Assembly: GCF_001269925.1 (NCBI RefSeq)
Contig: NZ_LHVO01000063.1
Span: 62,001 to 126,000 of the forward strand
From: Pseudomonas sp. MIACH
Lineage (GTDB): Bacteria; Pseudomonadota; Gammaproteobacteria; Pseudomonadales; Pseudomonadaceae
Reading direction: 5' to 3'
Length of the DNA stretch: 64,000 bases
Shown here: in pieces, positions 1 to 7,882 of the stretch
Layout: each line of letters starts with the position of its first letter
Position numbering within the stretch: position 1 is the stretch's first letter
Program-made: the position numbers and the translations under genes
The notes under the pieces: model-generated
Databases searched by the model: none
The model's input: the letters and a program-made list of their open reading frames with translations, nothing else
What the model was told of the DNA's origin: nothing

Positions 1-378
1 ATCTTCAACTTCCTCAACCTCAATGCCGGCTGGATCCACCGTCTGGACCGCCCCGACTGGGTACGCCCGTACAAAGCCCCCACCGTGCTGCTGGCAGCCG
101 GCGGCGTACTGAGTTTCGTCAACCTGGCCTGCATGGGCCTGGGCGCGGACATCTGGGGCGCAGGCACGCTGGTCACCGGTTTGCTGCTGGCGCTGCTGAT
201 CCTGCCGGTGTTCTGCTACCGCCACTATGTACAGGACAAGGGCCGCTTCCCCGCCGCCATGCTCACCGACCTGTATATCCAGGCCGATGACGGCCAGCGC
301 CGCGCCGGCTGGCTGCCCTATGCCACGCTGATCGCCGGCGTGCTGGTGGTGTATGCCTGCCATCAACTGGTAGCCTGA
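1..378 (+). CDS. APC-family amino acid permease, C-terminal part (5' end outside window)
   Basis: The reading frame is open from the first base, so the gene starts upstream of the window. The visible 125 residues carry the segment FNFLNLNAGWIHRLDRPDW, then a tryptophan/proline-rich loop and three hydrophobic stretches (roughly residues 29-48, 51-70 and 103-122). This layout is typical of the last helices of APC-superfamily amino acid transporters. The substrate cannot be read from the fragment. Its position beside the methylamine/glutamate genes suggests, by inference only, an amino acid or amine substrate. A perfect hairpin follows at 398-421. The family call is fairly safe and the specificity is open. 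Confidence 0.75.
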   Translation: MFNFLNLNAGWIHRLDRPDWVRPYKAPTVLLAAGGVLSFVNLACMGLGADIWGAGTLVTGLLLALLILPVFCYRHYVQDKGRFPAAMLTDLYIQADDGQRRAGWLPYATLIAGVLVVYACHQLVA

Positions 379-397
379 GCCTTCTGGCCTGCCTATG

Positions 398-421
398 GCT
401 GAGGGATTTTTATCCCTCAGC
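398..421 (+). terminator. Hairpin after the permease gene
   Basis: Perfect 10-bp arms GCTGAGGGAT and ATCCCTCAGC flank a TTTT loop, 20 bases after the permease stop. The tract after it is only weakly T-rich. It is probably the transcription terminator of the permease, and it makes the ATG at 395 an unlikely start for the next gene. Confidence 0.6.
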
Positions 422-442
422 GCCTTATTTCCCCAGACAACG

Positions 443-1387
443 GTGACGCTTTTGACCAGCTCTCTCCCCACGCTTGCCCGCGATATCGACGGCAAGGCCA
501 TCTCTGCCCAGGTGCTCGACGAGGTTCGCGAAGAGGTCCTGCTGCTAGCCTCGCAGCAAATCTACCCGGCCCTGGCGGTATTGCTGGTGGGCGATGACCC
601 GGCCAGCCACGTCTACGTGCGCAATAAGCTGCTGCGGGCCAAGGAAGTCGGGATTCGCTCCCTGGAATACCGACTGCCGGAGGATGCCAGCCAGACGCAG
701 GTGCTCGACCTGCTTGCCCAGTTGAACGCCGACACGACGGTCAACGGCATCCTGGTGCAGTTACCGCTGCCGGCGCATATCGACGAAGCGGCAGTGATCC
801 ACGCGATCGACCCGATCAAGGATGTGGATGGCTTCCACCGCGAAAACGTCGGTGGCTTGGTGCAAGGCATCGAAGTGCTCACGCCCTGCACACCCAGCGG
901 CTGCATGCGCCTGCTGCACGAAACCTGTGGCGACTTGAGCGGCTTGCACGCGGTGGTCATCGGTCGTTCGAACATTGTCGGCAAACCCATGGCGACCCTG
1001 CTGCTGCAGGCCAACTGCTCGGTCAGCGTGGTGCACTCGCGCAGCGTCGATGCCCCGGCGTTGTGCCGTTTGGCCGACATCGTCGTCGCCGCCGTAGGCC
1101 GGCCGCAGTTGGTCGACGCCAGTTGGCTCAAGCCCGGCGCAGTGGTGATTGATGTGGGGATCAACCGCATCACCACCGAGACCGGCACACGGTTGGTGGG
1201 GGATGTGGACTATGCCAGCGCACGCACCGTAGCCAGCGCGATCACGCCGGTGCCCGGCGGTGTAGGGCCAATGACGATTGCCTACCTGCTGAAGAACACC
1301 CTGGTGGCGAGCCAGCTGCAACGCAGCAAGGCAAATGCGGGAGGGAACTTGCCCCCAATGGCCGTGGCTCAGCTACAACCAAGCTGA
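443..1387 (+). CDS. folD: FolD: methylene-THF dehydrogenase / methenyl-THF cyclohydrolase (first copy)
   Basis: Bifunctional cytoplasmic enzyme that interconverts 5,10-methylene-, 5,10-methenyl- and 10-formyl-tetrahydrofolate. Family marks are present: IDGKAIS near the N-terminus, the YVRNK active-site lysine, GILVQLPLP, DVDGFH, the PCTPSGC loop and the Rossmann stretch VIGRSNIVGKPMA. It is a close paralogue of the folD at 9690. The start is uncertain among ATG 395, GTG 443 and TTG 452. 395 lies inside the upstream terminator hairpin, so a start at 443 or 452 is preferred, although neither has a strong ribosome binding site. The last 15 or so residues are encoded by a degenerate REP element beginning near 1337, so the tail has no counterpart in the other copy. 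It probably serves the one-carbon island to its right. Confidence 0.88.
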   Translation: MTLLTSSLPTLARDIDGKAISAQVLDEVREEVLLLASQQIYPALAVLLVGDDPASHVYVRNKLLRAKEVGIRSLEYRLPEDASQTQVLDLLAQLNADTTVNGILVQLPLPAHIDEAAVIHAIDPIKDVDGFHRENVGGLVQGIEVLTPCTPSGCMRLLHETCGDLSGLHAVVIGRSNIVGKPMATLLLQANCSVSVVHSRSVDAPALCRLADIVVAAVGRPQLVDASWLKPGAVVIDVGINRITTETGTRLVGDVDYASARTVASAITPVPGGVGPMTIAYLLKNTLVASQLQRSKANAGGNLPPMAVAQLQPS

Positions 1388-1409
1388 CTGACAGACCGCT
1401 GTCGGCGCC
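1337..1409. repeat. Degenerate REP-type inverted repeat overlapping the end of folD
   Basis: The order of blocks (GGGAGGG..CTTGCCCCC, then GGCTCAGCTACAACCAAGCTGACTGACAG, then ACCGCTGTCGG) matches the intact element at 32701-32790, but with many substitutions. It supplies the last codons and the stop of folD. Confidence 0.6.
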
Positions 1410-1851
1410 TAGGTATCCACAACGGTAACCACGATGCGAAGCGAGCCGCCCTTGATCTTGCTGTAGATCTTGATCTTGCTTTAGATCTTGATCTCAGGCG
1501 CCCCGTTAACCACGCTGGCCGGAATCCGATAGTGATTTGGGGGGTAAACCGGCAGGGATGCCGGTTTAGCCGCCCCGCGCCATGGATGGCGCGTGGCGGC
1601 GGCCCCCCACATCACTGTCGGATTACGGGCACACCGAGCCTGGGCGAGGTGCCGAGTGGTGGGGCGAGGACTTTTTGCTTACTTTTGGGTCCCTCCAAAA
1701 GTGAGTCGCTGTAAGAGCGAAACCATAAGCAGCCGTTACCGCAGCAACGGATATGTACTCATTCCAACTCCAACAAATGGTCGGCCCAAAGGCCGCCATC
1801 GGGAGCAAGCCCCCTCCCACATTTTGAGCTGCGTTTACTCAGGGGGAATGA
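1410..1851. repeat. Intergenic block of dispersed Pseudomonas repeats
   Basis: No gene is supported here. 1450-1496 has tandem TAGATCTTGATCTTGCT-like units. 1550-1610 has short inverted repeats (CCGGCAGGGATGCCGG; GCGCCATGGATGGCGC). 1655-1760 carries a stretch that I recall as a frequent intergenic repeat in P. fluorescens-group genomes (TTTTGCTTACTTTTGG through CCGTTACCGCAGCAACGGAT, the latter an inverted repeat). 1791-1825 is a half REP ending in CCCCTCCCACATTTT. Short open frames across it look like repeat shadows. Confidence 0.55.
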
Positions 1852-3177
1852 TCAGTGGTTGTAGGCCCGCTCATTATGCTCGGCCAGGTCCAGCCCCATC
1901 TCCTCCACCGACTCATGGGCACGCAAGCCAACCAGGGCATTGACCACCTTGAGAATGATCCAACTGATCACAAAGCAGTACACCGTAGTCAGCAGCACCC
2001 CCTTGAGCTGGGCAACCACCTGCCCGCCCATGGTCACACCTTCCACCAGGCCACCCATGGACGGTACACAGAACACGCCAGTCAACACCGCGCCAATCAT
2101 CCCGCCAATGCCGTGCAGGCCGAACACGTCAAGGCTGTCGTCGTAGCCAAAACGGCGCTTCAACACCGTCACACTCAAATAACAGAACACCCCGCACAGC
2201 AAGCCGATGGCCAACGCACCGCCGACGCCCACGTAGGCACACGCCGGGGTGATCCCCACCAGGCCGGCCAACGCGCCGCTGGCCAGGCCGAGGGCACTGG
2301 GCTTGCCGACCTTGAACCACTCGGTGAACATCCAGCCGAGAATCCCGGCGCAGGCGCCCAACTGAGTGTTGAGCATGACGATGCCCGAGGTGCCGCTGAG
2401 GCCGCCACCGGAGCCGATATTGAAGCCGAACCAGCCGACCCAGAGCATCGCCGCGCCGGCCATGGTCAGGCTGAGGTTATGCGCAGGCATCGGCGTGTTC
2501 TGGTAGCCCTTGCGCTTGCCGAGGATCAGGCACGCAGCGAGCGCAGCCACACCGGCATTGATGTGCACGGCGGTGCCGCCGGCAAAGTCGAGCACGCCCC
2601 AGTTATGCATCAAGGCCCCCGAACCGCCCCAGACCATATGCGCCACCGGGGCATAGACCAGGGTGAACCAGAGGGCCATGAACAGCAGCGCCGCCGAAAA
2701 TTTCATGCGCTCGGCAAAAGCGCCGGCGATCAGGGCCGGGGTGATGATGGCGAAGGTCATCTGGAAGGTCACGAACACCCCTTCCGGAATATCCCCCACC
2801 AGGCTCTCCGGGGTCATGCCCGCCAGAAAGGCGCGGCTCAGGCCGCCGACAAAACTGTTGAAGGTCACCTGCCCTTCGACCATGCCGGTGGTATCGACCA
2901 CCATGCTGTAGCCGTAGATCACCCACAGCACGCCCACCAGGCCGGCGATGCCGAAGCACTGGGTGAACAACGACAGCATGTTTTTCGCACGGACCAGGCC
3001 GCCGTAGAACAACGCCAGCCCCGGCAAGCACATGAACAGCACCAGCACGGCGGCGGTGACCATCCAGGCGGTGCTGCCGGTGTTCAAGGTGGGGGCGTCG
3101 GTGGCCTGGGCGAGGGGCACAAGTGCACCGGTCGCCAATAAGCCAATAAGGGATTTGCCGAGAAGACGATTGACCAT
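1852..3177 (-). CDS. amt: Ammonium (methylammonium) transporter, Amt family
   Basis: Inner-membrane Amt/MEP channel of 441 residues. It has an N-terminal signal-like segment (MVNRLLGKSLIGLLATGALV), then about eleven transmembrane helices. The twin pore histidines appear in DFAGGTAVHINAG and DVFGLHGIGG. ATG 3177 is chosen because GGAGC lies 7 bases upstream. A longer frame reaching 3249 would run through a REP element and is not credible. It is last in the gmaS-mgsABC strand, 138 bases after mgsC with a REP palindrome between. Amt proteins classically carry methylammonium as well as ammonium, which fits the pathway next door. No glnK gene is adjacent. Confidence 0.92.
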   Translation of the reverse strand: MVNRLLGKSLIGLLATGALVPLAQATDAPTLNTGSTAWMVTAAVLVLFMCLPGLALFYGGLVRAKNMLSLFTQCFGIAGLVGVLWVIYGYSMVVDTTGMVEGQVTFNSFVGGLSRAFLAGMTPESLVGDIPEGVFVTFQMTFAIITPALIAGAFAERMKFSAALLFMALWFTLVYAPVAHMVWGGSGALMHNWGVLDFAGGTAVHINAGVAALAACLILGKRKGYQNTPMPAHNLSLTMAGAAMLWVGWFGFNIGSGGGLSGTSGIVMLNTQLGACAGILGWMFTEWFKVGKPSALGLASGALAGLVGITPACAYVGVGGALAIGLLCGVFCYLSVTVLKRRFGYDDSLDVFGLHGIGGMIGAVLTGVFCVPSMGGLVEGVTMGGQVVAQLKGVLLTTVYCFVISWIILKVVNALVGLRAHESVEEMGLDLAEHNERAYNH

Positions 3178-3202
3178 GTTCAAAGCTCCTGCAACAGAAG
3201 TG

Positions 3203-3303
3203 TGTAGGAGCGAGCTTGCTCGCGAAAAACGTCCAGGCAACGCGTTCATCCAGGGTGCCAGCGTTATCCTTGACGCTCTTCGCGAGCACGCTCGCGCCTA
3301 CAG
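3203..3303. repeat. REP palindrome between mgsC and amt
   Basis: Outer arms GTAGGAGCGAGCTTGCTCGCGAA and TTCGCGAGCACGCTCGCGCCTAC face each other around about 55 bp. It belongs to the same family as 29855-29955. It may lower or uncouple amt expression from mgsABC. Confidence 0.8.
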
Positions 3304-3314
3304 GGGGGGTAAAC

Positions 3315-4637
3315 TCAGTAACCGGAACCCGGCACCCAACTGGTCCCCGCCAGCGGCACCCGCGCCATGGCGGCCGATTCCACTGTCAGCGCCACCAGGT
3401 CCTCGGGGTCGAGGTTGTGCAGGTGCGATTTGCCGCACGCACGGGCCATGGTCTGCGCCTCCAGCACCATCACCCGCAGGTAGTTGGCCAACCGCCGCCC
3501 GCCTTCCACCGGGTCGAGGCGCTTGGACAGCTCCGGGTCTTGGGTGGTGATGCCGGCCGGGTCGCGGCCGTTCTGCCAGTCGTCATAGAAGCCGGCGGCC
3601 GAGCCGATCTTTTTCAGTTCCGCGTCCAGCCGTGGGTGGTTGTCGCCCAGGGCAATCAGCGCCGCCGTGCCGATGGCGACCGCATCCGCGCCCATCGCCA
3701 TGGCCTTGGCCACATCGGCACCGTTGCGAATCCCGCCCGACACGATCAACTGGACCTTGCGGTGCATGCCCATCTCTTGCAAAGCCTGTACCGCTTGCGG
3801 GATGGCCGACAAAATCGGGATGCCCACATGCTCGATAAACACTTCCTGGGTCGCGGCAGTACCGCCTTGCATGCCGTCGAGCACGATCACATCGGCACCG
3901 GCCTTGACCGCCAGCTTCACATCGTAATACGGCCGGCTCGCGCCGATTTTCACGTAGATCGGCTTTTCCCAATCGGTGATTTCGCGCAGCTCGGCAATCT
4001 TGATCGCCAGGTCATCGGGGCCGGTCCAGTCCGGGTGGCGACAGGCGCTGCGCTGGTCCACGCCGATCGGCAAGGTGCGCATGCCGGCCACACGTTCGGT
4101 GACTTTCATACCGAGCAACATGCCGCCGCCGCCGGGCTTGGCGCCCTGGCCGAGGACGATCTCGATGGCGTCGGCCTTGCGCAAATCATCCGGGTTCATA
4201 CCATAGCGCGACGGCAGGTACTGATACACCAGGTGCTGGGACTGGCCGCGCTCTTCCGGGGTCATGCCGCCGTCACCGGTGGTGGTGCTGGTGCCGGCGA
4301 TGGTCGCGCCACGGCCCAGGGCTTCCTTGGCGTTGGCCGACAACGCACCGAAACTCATACCGGCGATGGTCACCGGGATCTTCAGGTGGATCGGCTTCTT
4401 GGCGAAGCGGTTGCCGAGGATCACATCGGTGCCGCACTTCTCGCGATAGCCTTCCAGCGGGTAGCGCGACACGCTGGCGCCGAGCAGGAGCAAGTCATCG
4501 AAGTGCGGCAGCTTGCGCTTGGTGCCGCCACCGCGAATGTCGTAGATGCCGGTTTCGGCGGCACGCTGGATTTCCTGGATGGTCAGGCGGTCGAAGGTGG
4601 CCGACTCGCGCAGGACCGGAGGGGTTTGTTCAGTCAT
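3315..4637 (-). CDS. mgsC: N-methylglutamate synthase subunit C (glutamate synthase-like FMN protein)
   Basis: 440 residues matching the FMN-binding synthase half of glutamate synthase. Visible marks are a central TIM-barrel segment (ITDWEKPIYVKIGASRPYYD), VIVLDGMQGGTAATQEVF and the phosphate-binding loop QLIVSGGIRNGADVAKAMAMGADAVAIG. Late CGKSHLHNLDPEDL fits the cysteine-poor end of this family. In the N-methylglutamate pathway MgsC joins MgsA and MgsB to convert gamma-glutamylmethylamide or methylamine plus glutamate to N-methylglutamate. Homologues are often annotated as GltB-like or GlxD. Start ATG 4637 has GGAGCTTCACC just upstream. It lies 14 bp after mgsB. The family is clear; the substrate is inferred from the neighbours. 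Confidence 0.85.
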   Translation of the reverse strand: MTEQTPPVLRESATFDRLTIQEIQRAAETGIYDIRGGGTKRKLPHFDDLLLLGASVSRYPLEGYREKCGTDVILGNRFAKKPIHLKIPVTIAGMSFGALSANAKEALGRGATIAGTSTTTGDGGMTPEERGQSQHLVYQYLPSRYGMNPDDLRKADAIEIVLGQGAKPGGGGMLLGMKVTERVAGMRTLPIGVDQRSACRHPDWTGPDDLAIKIAELREITDWEKPIYVKIGASRPYYDVKLAVKAGADVIVLDGMQGGTAATQEVFIEHVGIPILSAIPQAVQALQEMGMHRKVQLIVSGGIRNGADVAKAMAMGADAVAIGTAALIALGDNHPRLDAELKKIGSAAGFYDDWQNGRDPAGITTQDPELSKRLDPVEGGRRLANYLRVMVLEAQTMARACGKSHLHNLDPEDLVALTVESAAMARVPLAGTSWVPGSGY

Positions 4638-4651
4638 GGTGAAGCTCCTGA

Positions 4652-5326
4652 TCAGTACGCGGAGGCGTTATCGACTTTGAAGTTGTAGAGTTGACGGGCC
4701 GAGCCGTAGCGCTTGAAATCCGCCGCCTGGTGGGCGAAGCCGGCGCGGTCGAGCAGTTCCTGCAACTCTTGCAGGTGCTCGCTGCGCATCTCTTTTTCGA
4801 CGCAGTCCGAGCCCAGGGACTCCACCGTGCCTTTCACGTAGATGTGGGTTTCGTAGAGCGAATCGCCCAGCGCATCGCCGGCGTCGCCGCACACCACCAG
4901 GCGCCCGGCCTGGCCCATGAAGCAGCTCATATGGCCGATGCTGCCGCCGACGACGATGTCGATGCCCTTCATGGAGATCCCGCAACGCGCGCCCGCATCG
5001 CCCTCGATCACCAGCAAACCGCCATGGGCCGTGGCCCCGGCCGCCTGGGACGCGCTGCCTTTGACACGCACCGAGCCGGACATCATGTTCTCGGCGCAGC
5101 CCACGCCGACATTGCCGTGCACGGTGATCGAGGCCTGCTGGTTCATGCCCGCGCAGTAGTAGCCGGCGTGGCCCTCGATATCGATGGACACGGCCTGGTT
5201 CACCCCCACCGCAAGGTTGTGCTTGCCGTTGGAATGGGTCACGCGCCACTCGTTGTCGATGGCCTGGGCGTGCAGCGCCTGGTTGAGGTCACGCACGGTG
5301 GCGGTGGAAAGATCGATGGTTTTCAT
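4652..5326 (-). CDS. mgsB: N-methylglutamate synthase subunit B (GXGXG-motif protein)
   Basis: 224 residues corresponding to the C-terminal beta-helix (GXGXG) domain of glutamate synthase. It shows repeated glycine-rich turns: GHAGYYCAGMNQQ, GNVGVGCAENMMSG, AHGGLLVIEGDAGARCG and GSIGHMSCFMGQAGRLVVCGDAG. The domain is structural and links the amidotransferase to the FMN barrel. ATG 5326 is chosen because TAAGGAGCG sits 6-14 bases upstream; the frame extends to 5488 without supporting signal. It lies 11 bp from mgsA and 14 bp from mgsC. Other names in use are GlxC and GltB3. It is not known to act alone. Confidence 0.85.
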   Translation of the reverse strand: MKTIDLSTATVRDLNQALHAQAIDNEWRVTHSNGKHNLAVGVNQAVSIDIEGHAGYYCAGMNQQASITVHGNVGVGCAENMMSGSVRVKGSASQAAGATAHGGLLVIEGDAGARCGISMKGIDIVVGGSIGHMSCFMGQAGRLVVCGDAGDALGDSLYETHIYVKGTVESLGSDCVEKEMRSEHLQELQELLDRAGFAHQAADFKRYGSARQLYNFKVDNASAY

Positions 5327-5337
5327 GTGTGCGCTCC

Positions 5338-6243
5338 TTAAGCTGACTGGCGTTCCCAGATGTACAACGTGGCCGGTGCCGGCTCCCAGATCCGCGCGTT
5401 CTCGATGCCCGGCAGGCTCGACAGCGCCTGGTATTCGGAGGCCATGGCGACGTAGTCGTCGGTCTCGGCCAAGATCGCTGGCTTGCACGCAATCGGGTCA
5501 CGGATCACCGCAAAGCCGTTGCGCGTGCCGATGGCGAAGGTGAAGAAGCCGTCGAGGTCTTCCAGGGCATGGTCCAGCGCCTCTTTGAGCGAGTCACCCT
5601 GTTGCAGGCGCCAGGTCAGGTAGCCGGCGGCGACTTCGGTGTCGTTGTCGGTTTCGAAGTGGATGCCTTCGCGCTTGAGCTCCTGGCGCAGGCGGAAGTG
5701 GTTGGACAGCGAGCCGTTGTGCACCAGGCACAGGTCGGCGCCGGTAGAGAACGGGTGGCTGCCTTCCATGGTCACCGCGCTTTCGGTGGCCATGCGGGTG
5801 TGGCCGATGATGTGGCTGCCCTGCATGTTTGCCAGGCCGAAGCGTTGGGAAATTTCCTGGGGCAGGCCCATGCCCTTGAGGATCTCGATGCTCTGCCCGG
5901 CGCTCATGATGCGCACGCTCGGCGCCAGTTCGGCCAGGGCCAGGCGCACCGGGGCTTCGTCGGCGTGGATCTTCAATACAGCGGCGCTGGCGTTCTGGAA
6001 CCAGTCCAGGGAACAGCCGAGGCGCCCTTCCAGCTCGCCCATCAAGCCTTTCCAATCGAAGGCTTCGGTGGTGGCTTGCAGGGTCAGCTTGACCCAGCCA
6101 TCGGCGACTTCATCGCCGTAGATGGCGAAACCGGCGCTGTCCGGGCCACGGTCAGTCATGGCTTGCAGCATGGGTTCAAACAGCTTGCCGAGCTGGGGTT
6201 CCAGCTGCGGATTCTTCAGGTACAGGCCTACGATTCCACACAT
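5338..6243 (-). CDS. mgsA: N-methylglutamate synthase subunit A (class II glutamine amidotransferase)
   Basis: 301 residues beginning MCGIVGLYL, so Cys2 becomes the N-terminal nucleophile of an Ntn-type glutaminase. Further class II markers are DRGPDSAG, HIIGHTRMATES, LVHNGSLSNH and ETDNDTEVAAGYL. It occupies the position of MgsA, the amidotransferase-like subunit of N-methylglutamate synthase, and is upstream of mgsB by 11 bp. In this pathway it would hydrolyse gamma-glutamylmethylamide and pass methylamine to MgsC. That role is inferred from the gene order gmaS-mgsA-mgsB-mgsC. An alternative is an ordinary glutamine-dependent glutamate synthase of the Glx type. Confidence 0.85.
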   Translation of the reverse strand: MCGIVGLYLKNPQLEPQLGKLFEPMLQAMTDRGPDSAGFAIYGDEVADGWVKLTLQATTEAFDWKGLMGELEGRLGCSLDWFQNASAAVLKIHADEAPVRLALAELAPSVRIMSAGQSIEILKGMGLPQEISQRFGLANMQGSHIIGHTRMATESAVTMEGSHPFSTGADLCLVHNGSLSNHFRLRQELKREGIHFETDNDTEVAAGYLTWRLQQGDSLKEALDHALEDLDGFFTFAIGTRNGFAVIRDPIACKPAILAETDDYVAMASEYQALSSLPGIENARIWEPAPATLYIWERQSA

Positions 6244-6265
6244 AACAAGTCTCCGTCACACGGTG

Positions 6266-7600
6266 TCAGAAAAATTCGGTATAGCGCTGGATTTCCCAAT
6301 CGCTCACATGGCGGCTGTACTCCACCCACTCCATGCGCTTGAGCTTGATGAACTCGCCCACGATCTGCGGGCCGAGCACTTCGGCGAACAGCGCGTCGGC
6401 TTCCAGCGCGTCGCAGGCTTCCTTGAGGGATTGCGGCAGGGTCTTGATGCCGCGCTCGGCGATCTGCTCGAGGCTCAGGCTGTAGAGGTTTTCGTTGCAG
6501 ACGTGGTCGATTTCCAGCTGGCGATCGATACCGTCCAGGCCCGCGGCGATGATCGCGGCGCTGACCAGATAGGGGTTGCAGCCGGCATCCGGCAGGCGGA
6601 ACTCCAGGCGGCCATACGGCACGCGCACCATGGCCGAGCGGTTGTTGGCGCCAAACGCAATAAAGGCCGGGGCCCAGGTGGCGCCGGACAACGAGTTGCC
6701 GACCACCAGGCGCTTGTAGGAGTTGACCGTGGGCGCGGCGAACGCACACAGCGCCGGGCCATGGGCGAGCAAGCCGGCGGCGAAGTGATAGGCGAGTTTC
6801 GACAGGCCCATGCCGCTCGGGTCGCTGGCGTCATGGAACAGGTTTTTGTTCTCGGCGCTGCTGATCGACAGGTGAAAGTGCATGCCATTGCCGGCGCGTT
6901 TCGGGTCGGGCTTGGGCATGAAGGAGCAGATCATGCCCAGGTCATTGGCGATCTCGCCGGCGGCCATGCGGAAGAAGGTGAAACGGTCGGCGGAGGTCAA
7001 GGCGTCGCTGTAGGTGTAATTGATCTCGAACTGGCCGTTGGCGTCTTCGTGGTCGATTTGATAGACCTCGAAATCCACCGCCTGCAAGGCTTCGGTCAGG
7101 CGCTCGAGGAACACCCGCGAACGCGACAAGCCCTTGTAGTCGTAGCAAGGCTTGTCGAGGTTGTCGCTGGGGTCTACCAGTTGCAGCTTGCCGTGCTCGT
7201 CGCGGCGCATCAGGTTGAACTCGGGCTCCAGGCCAGTGTTCAGCGTCCAACCCTTGTCCTGCAGGCGCTGCACTTGTTGCTGCAGCACGTAGCGGCTGTC
7301 GTAGGGATGAGGCTTGCCGTCGACATGCCCGACGCACACCACGCGCCCATAACCCGGCTGCCAGGGGACCGGGGTCAAGGTCGACAGATCGCCACGCGCC
7401 ATGAAGTCCGGACCGTGGGGCTCCATGCCCATGCCACTGATGGCAAACCCGGCAAACCCTGCGCCCTCTTCGGCCACGGTCTTGAGCCCGCAGATGGGCA
7501 CCGACTTGGTCTTGGCCGCACCGTGTATATCCACAAACTGCGCAAGCACGTATTTGATCCCGTGCTTGTCGATGATGCGCTGGGTTTCTGCTGGCAACAT
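6266..7600 (-). CDS. gmaS: Gamma-glutamylmethylamide synthetase / type III glutamine synthetase-like ligase
   Basis: 444 residues of the glutamine synthetase superfamily. It has the beta-Grasp N-terminus (IIDKHGIKYVLAQFVDIHG) and catalytic stretches including QFEINYTYSDAL, GNGMHFHLSIS, the NSYKRLV loop and RLEFRLPDAGCNPYL. GmaS makes gamma-glutamylmethylamide from glutamate, methylamine and ATP, the entry step of the N-methylglutamate pathway. The synteny with mgsABC, amt and the mgd subunits is the reason for preferring gmaS over glnT. Its start, ATG 7600, has GAGGAG 10-15 bp upstream. A sigma-54-type promoter (7692-7707) and two operator-like sites (7659-7691) lie just before it. It leads the minus-strand operon. 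Confidence 0.82.
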   Translation of the reverse strand: MLPAETQRIIDKHGIKYVLAQFVDIHGAAKTKSVPICGLKTVAEEGAGFAGFAISGMGMEPHGPDFMARGDLSTLTPVPWQPGYGRVVCVGHVDGKPHPYDSRYVLQQQVQRLQDKGWTLNTGLEPEFNLMRRDEHGKLQLVDPSDNLDKPCYDYKGLSRSRVFLERLTEALQAVDFEVYQIDHEDANGQFEINYTYSDALTSADRFTFFRMAAGEIANDLGMICSFMPKPDPKRAGNGMHFHLSISSAENKNLFHDASDPSGMGLSKLAYHFAAGLLAHGPALCAFAAPTVNSYKRLVVGNSLSGATWAPAFIAFGANNRSAMVRVPYGRLEFRLPDAGCNPYLVSAAIIAAGLDGIDRQLEIDHVCNENLYSLSLEQIAERGIKTLPQSLKEACDALEADALFAEVLGPQIVGEFIKLKRMEWVEYSRHVSDWEIQRYTEFF

Positions 7601-7658
7601 TGCGTGTCACTCCTCGCGAAAGGCAAAACCGTGTGGGTGGGCCTAGGCTGTCTTTTTA

Positions 7659-7671
7659 TTCCTAAAAAGAA
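7659..7671. promoter_or_regulatory. Operator-like TTCC-N5-RGAA site 1 (gmaS leader)
   Basis: TTCCTAAAAAGAA, centred exactly 20 bp (two helical turns) from site 2 and just downstream of the predicted gmaS start site. The same pattern recurs upstream of the regulator gene and of purU. Confidence 0.5.
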
Positions 7672-7678
7672 AGTTAGT

Positions 7679-7691
7679 TTCCCTACAGGAA
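7679..7691. promoter_or_regulatory. Operator-like TTCC-N5-GGAA site 2 (gmaS start region)
   Basis: TTCCCTACAGGAA, an inverted TTCC/GGAA repeat abutting the -12 element of the sigma-54 promoter. A protein bound here would block or contact the polymerase. Confidence 0.55.
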
Positions 7692-7707
7692 TGCAATACC
7701 CTTGCCA
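7692..7707 (-). promoter_or_regulatory. Sigma-54 (-24/-12) promoter for gmaS
   Basis: The minus strand reads TGGCAAG-GGTA-TTGCA, with the invariant GG and GC at the right spacing and only one mismatch in the TGGCACG block. The start site would fall near 7680, about 80 bases before the gmaS ATG. This is the arrangement expected for nitrogen (NtrC) control. Confidence 0.65.
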
Positions 7708-7774
7708 GATTCGTGATCGACACATCGAAGTGGGTGGAGCTGCGCTTTTGTGCTGTATATATGGGAAAATTCTT

Positions 7775-7787
7775 TTCCCCGCAGGAA
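7775..7787. promoter_or_regulatory. Operator-like TTCC-N5-GGAA site 3 (regulator promoter)
   Basis: TTCCCCGCAGGAA, about 95 bp before the start of the XRE-cupin gene and facing it. It shares CAGGAAT with the site at 7679, which suggests autoregulation. Confidence 0.5.
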
Positions 7788-7882
7788 TACGCACAGCGGG
7801 GTGGCCTTCAAGCGCCAGACCTTGCACTTTCCCAGTGCGAAAATAATATTACTGAACGGAAACCGTGCAGGAGCCGATGATC

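Noticed and set aside
1450..1496. Tandem TAGATCTTGATC units as a CRISPR-like array
   Set aside because: Units are short, lack regular spacers and no cas gene is present; this is a small tandem repeat.
1855..3141. A 428-codon plus-strand frame opposite amt
   Set aside because: Composition is H/Q/R/G-rich and featureless, while the minus strand encodes a full Amt channel with the pore histidines.
3178..3314. A sigma-54 promoter for amt (TGGCACC near 3260 on the minus strand)
   Set aside because: The -12 TTGC block is missing at the right distance, and the bases belong to the REP element.
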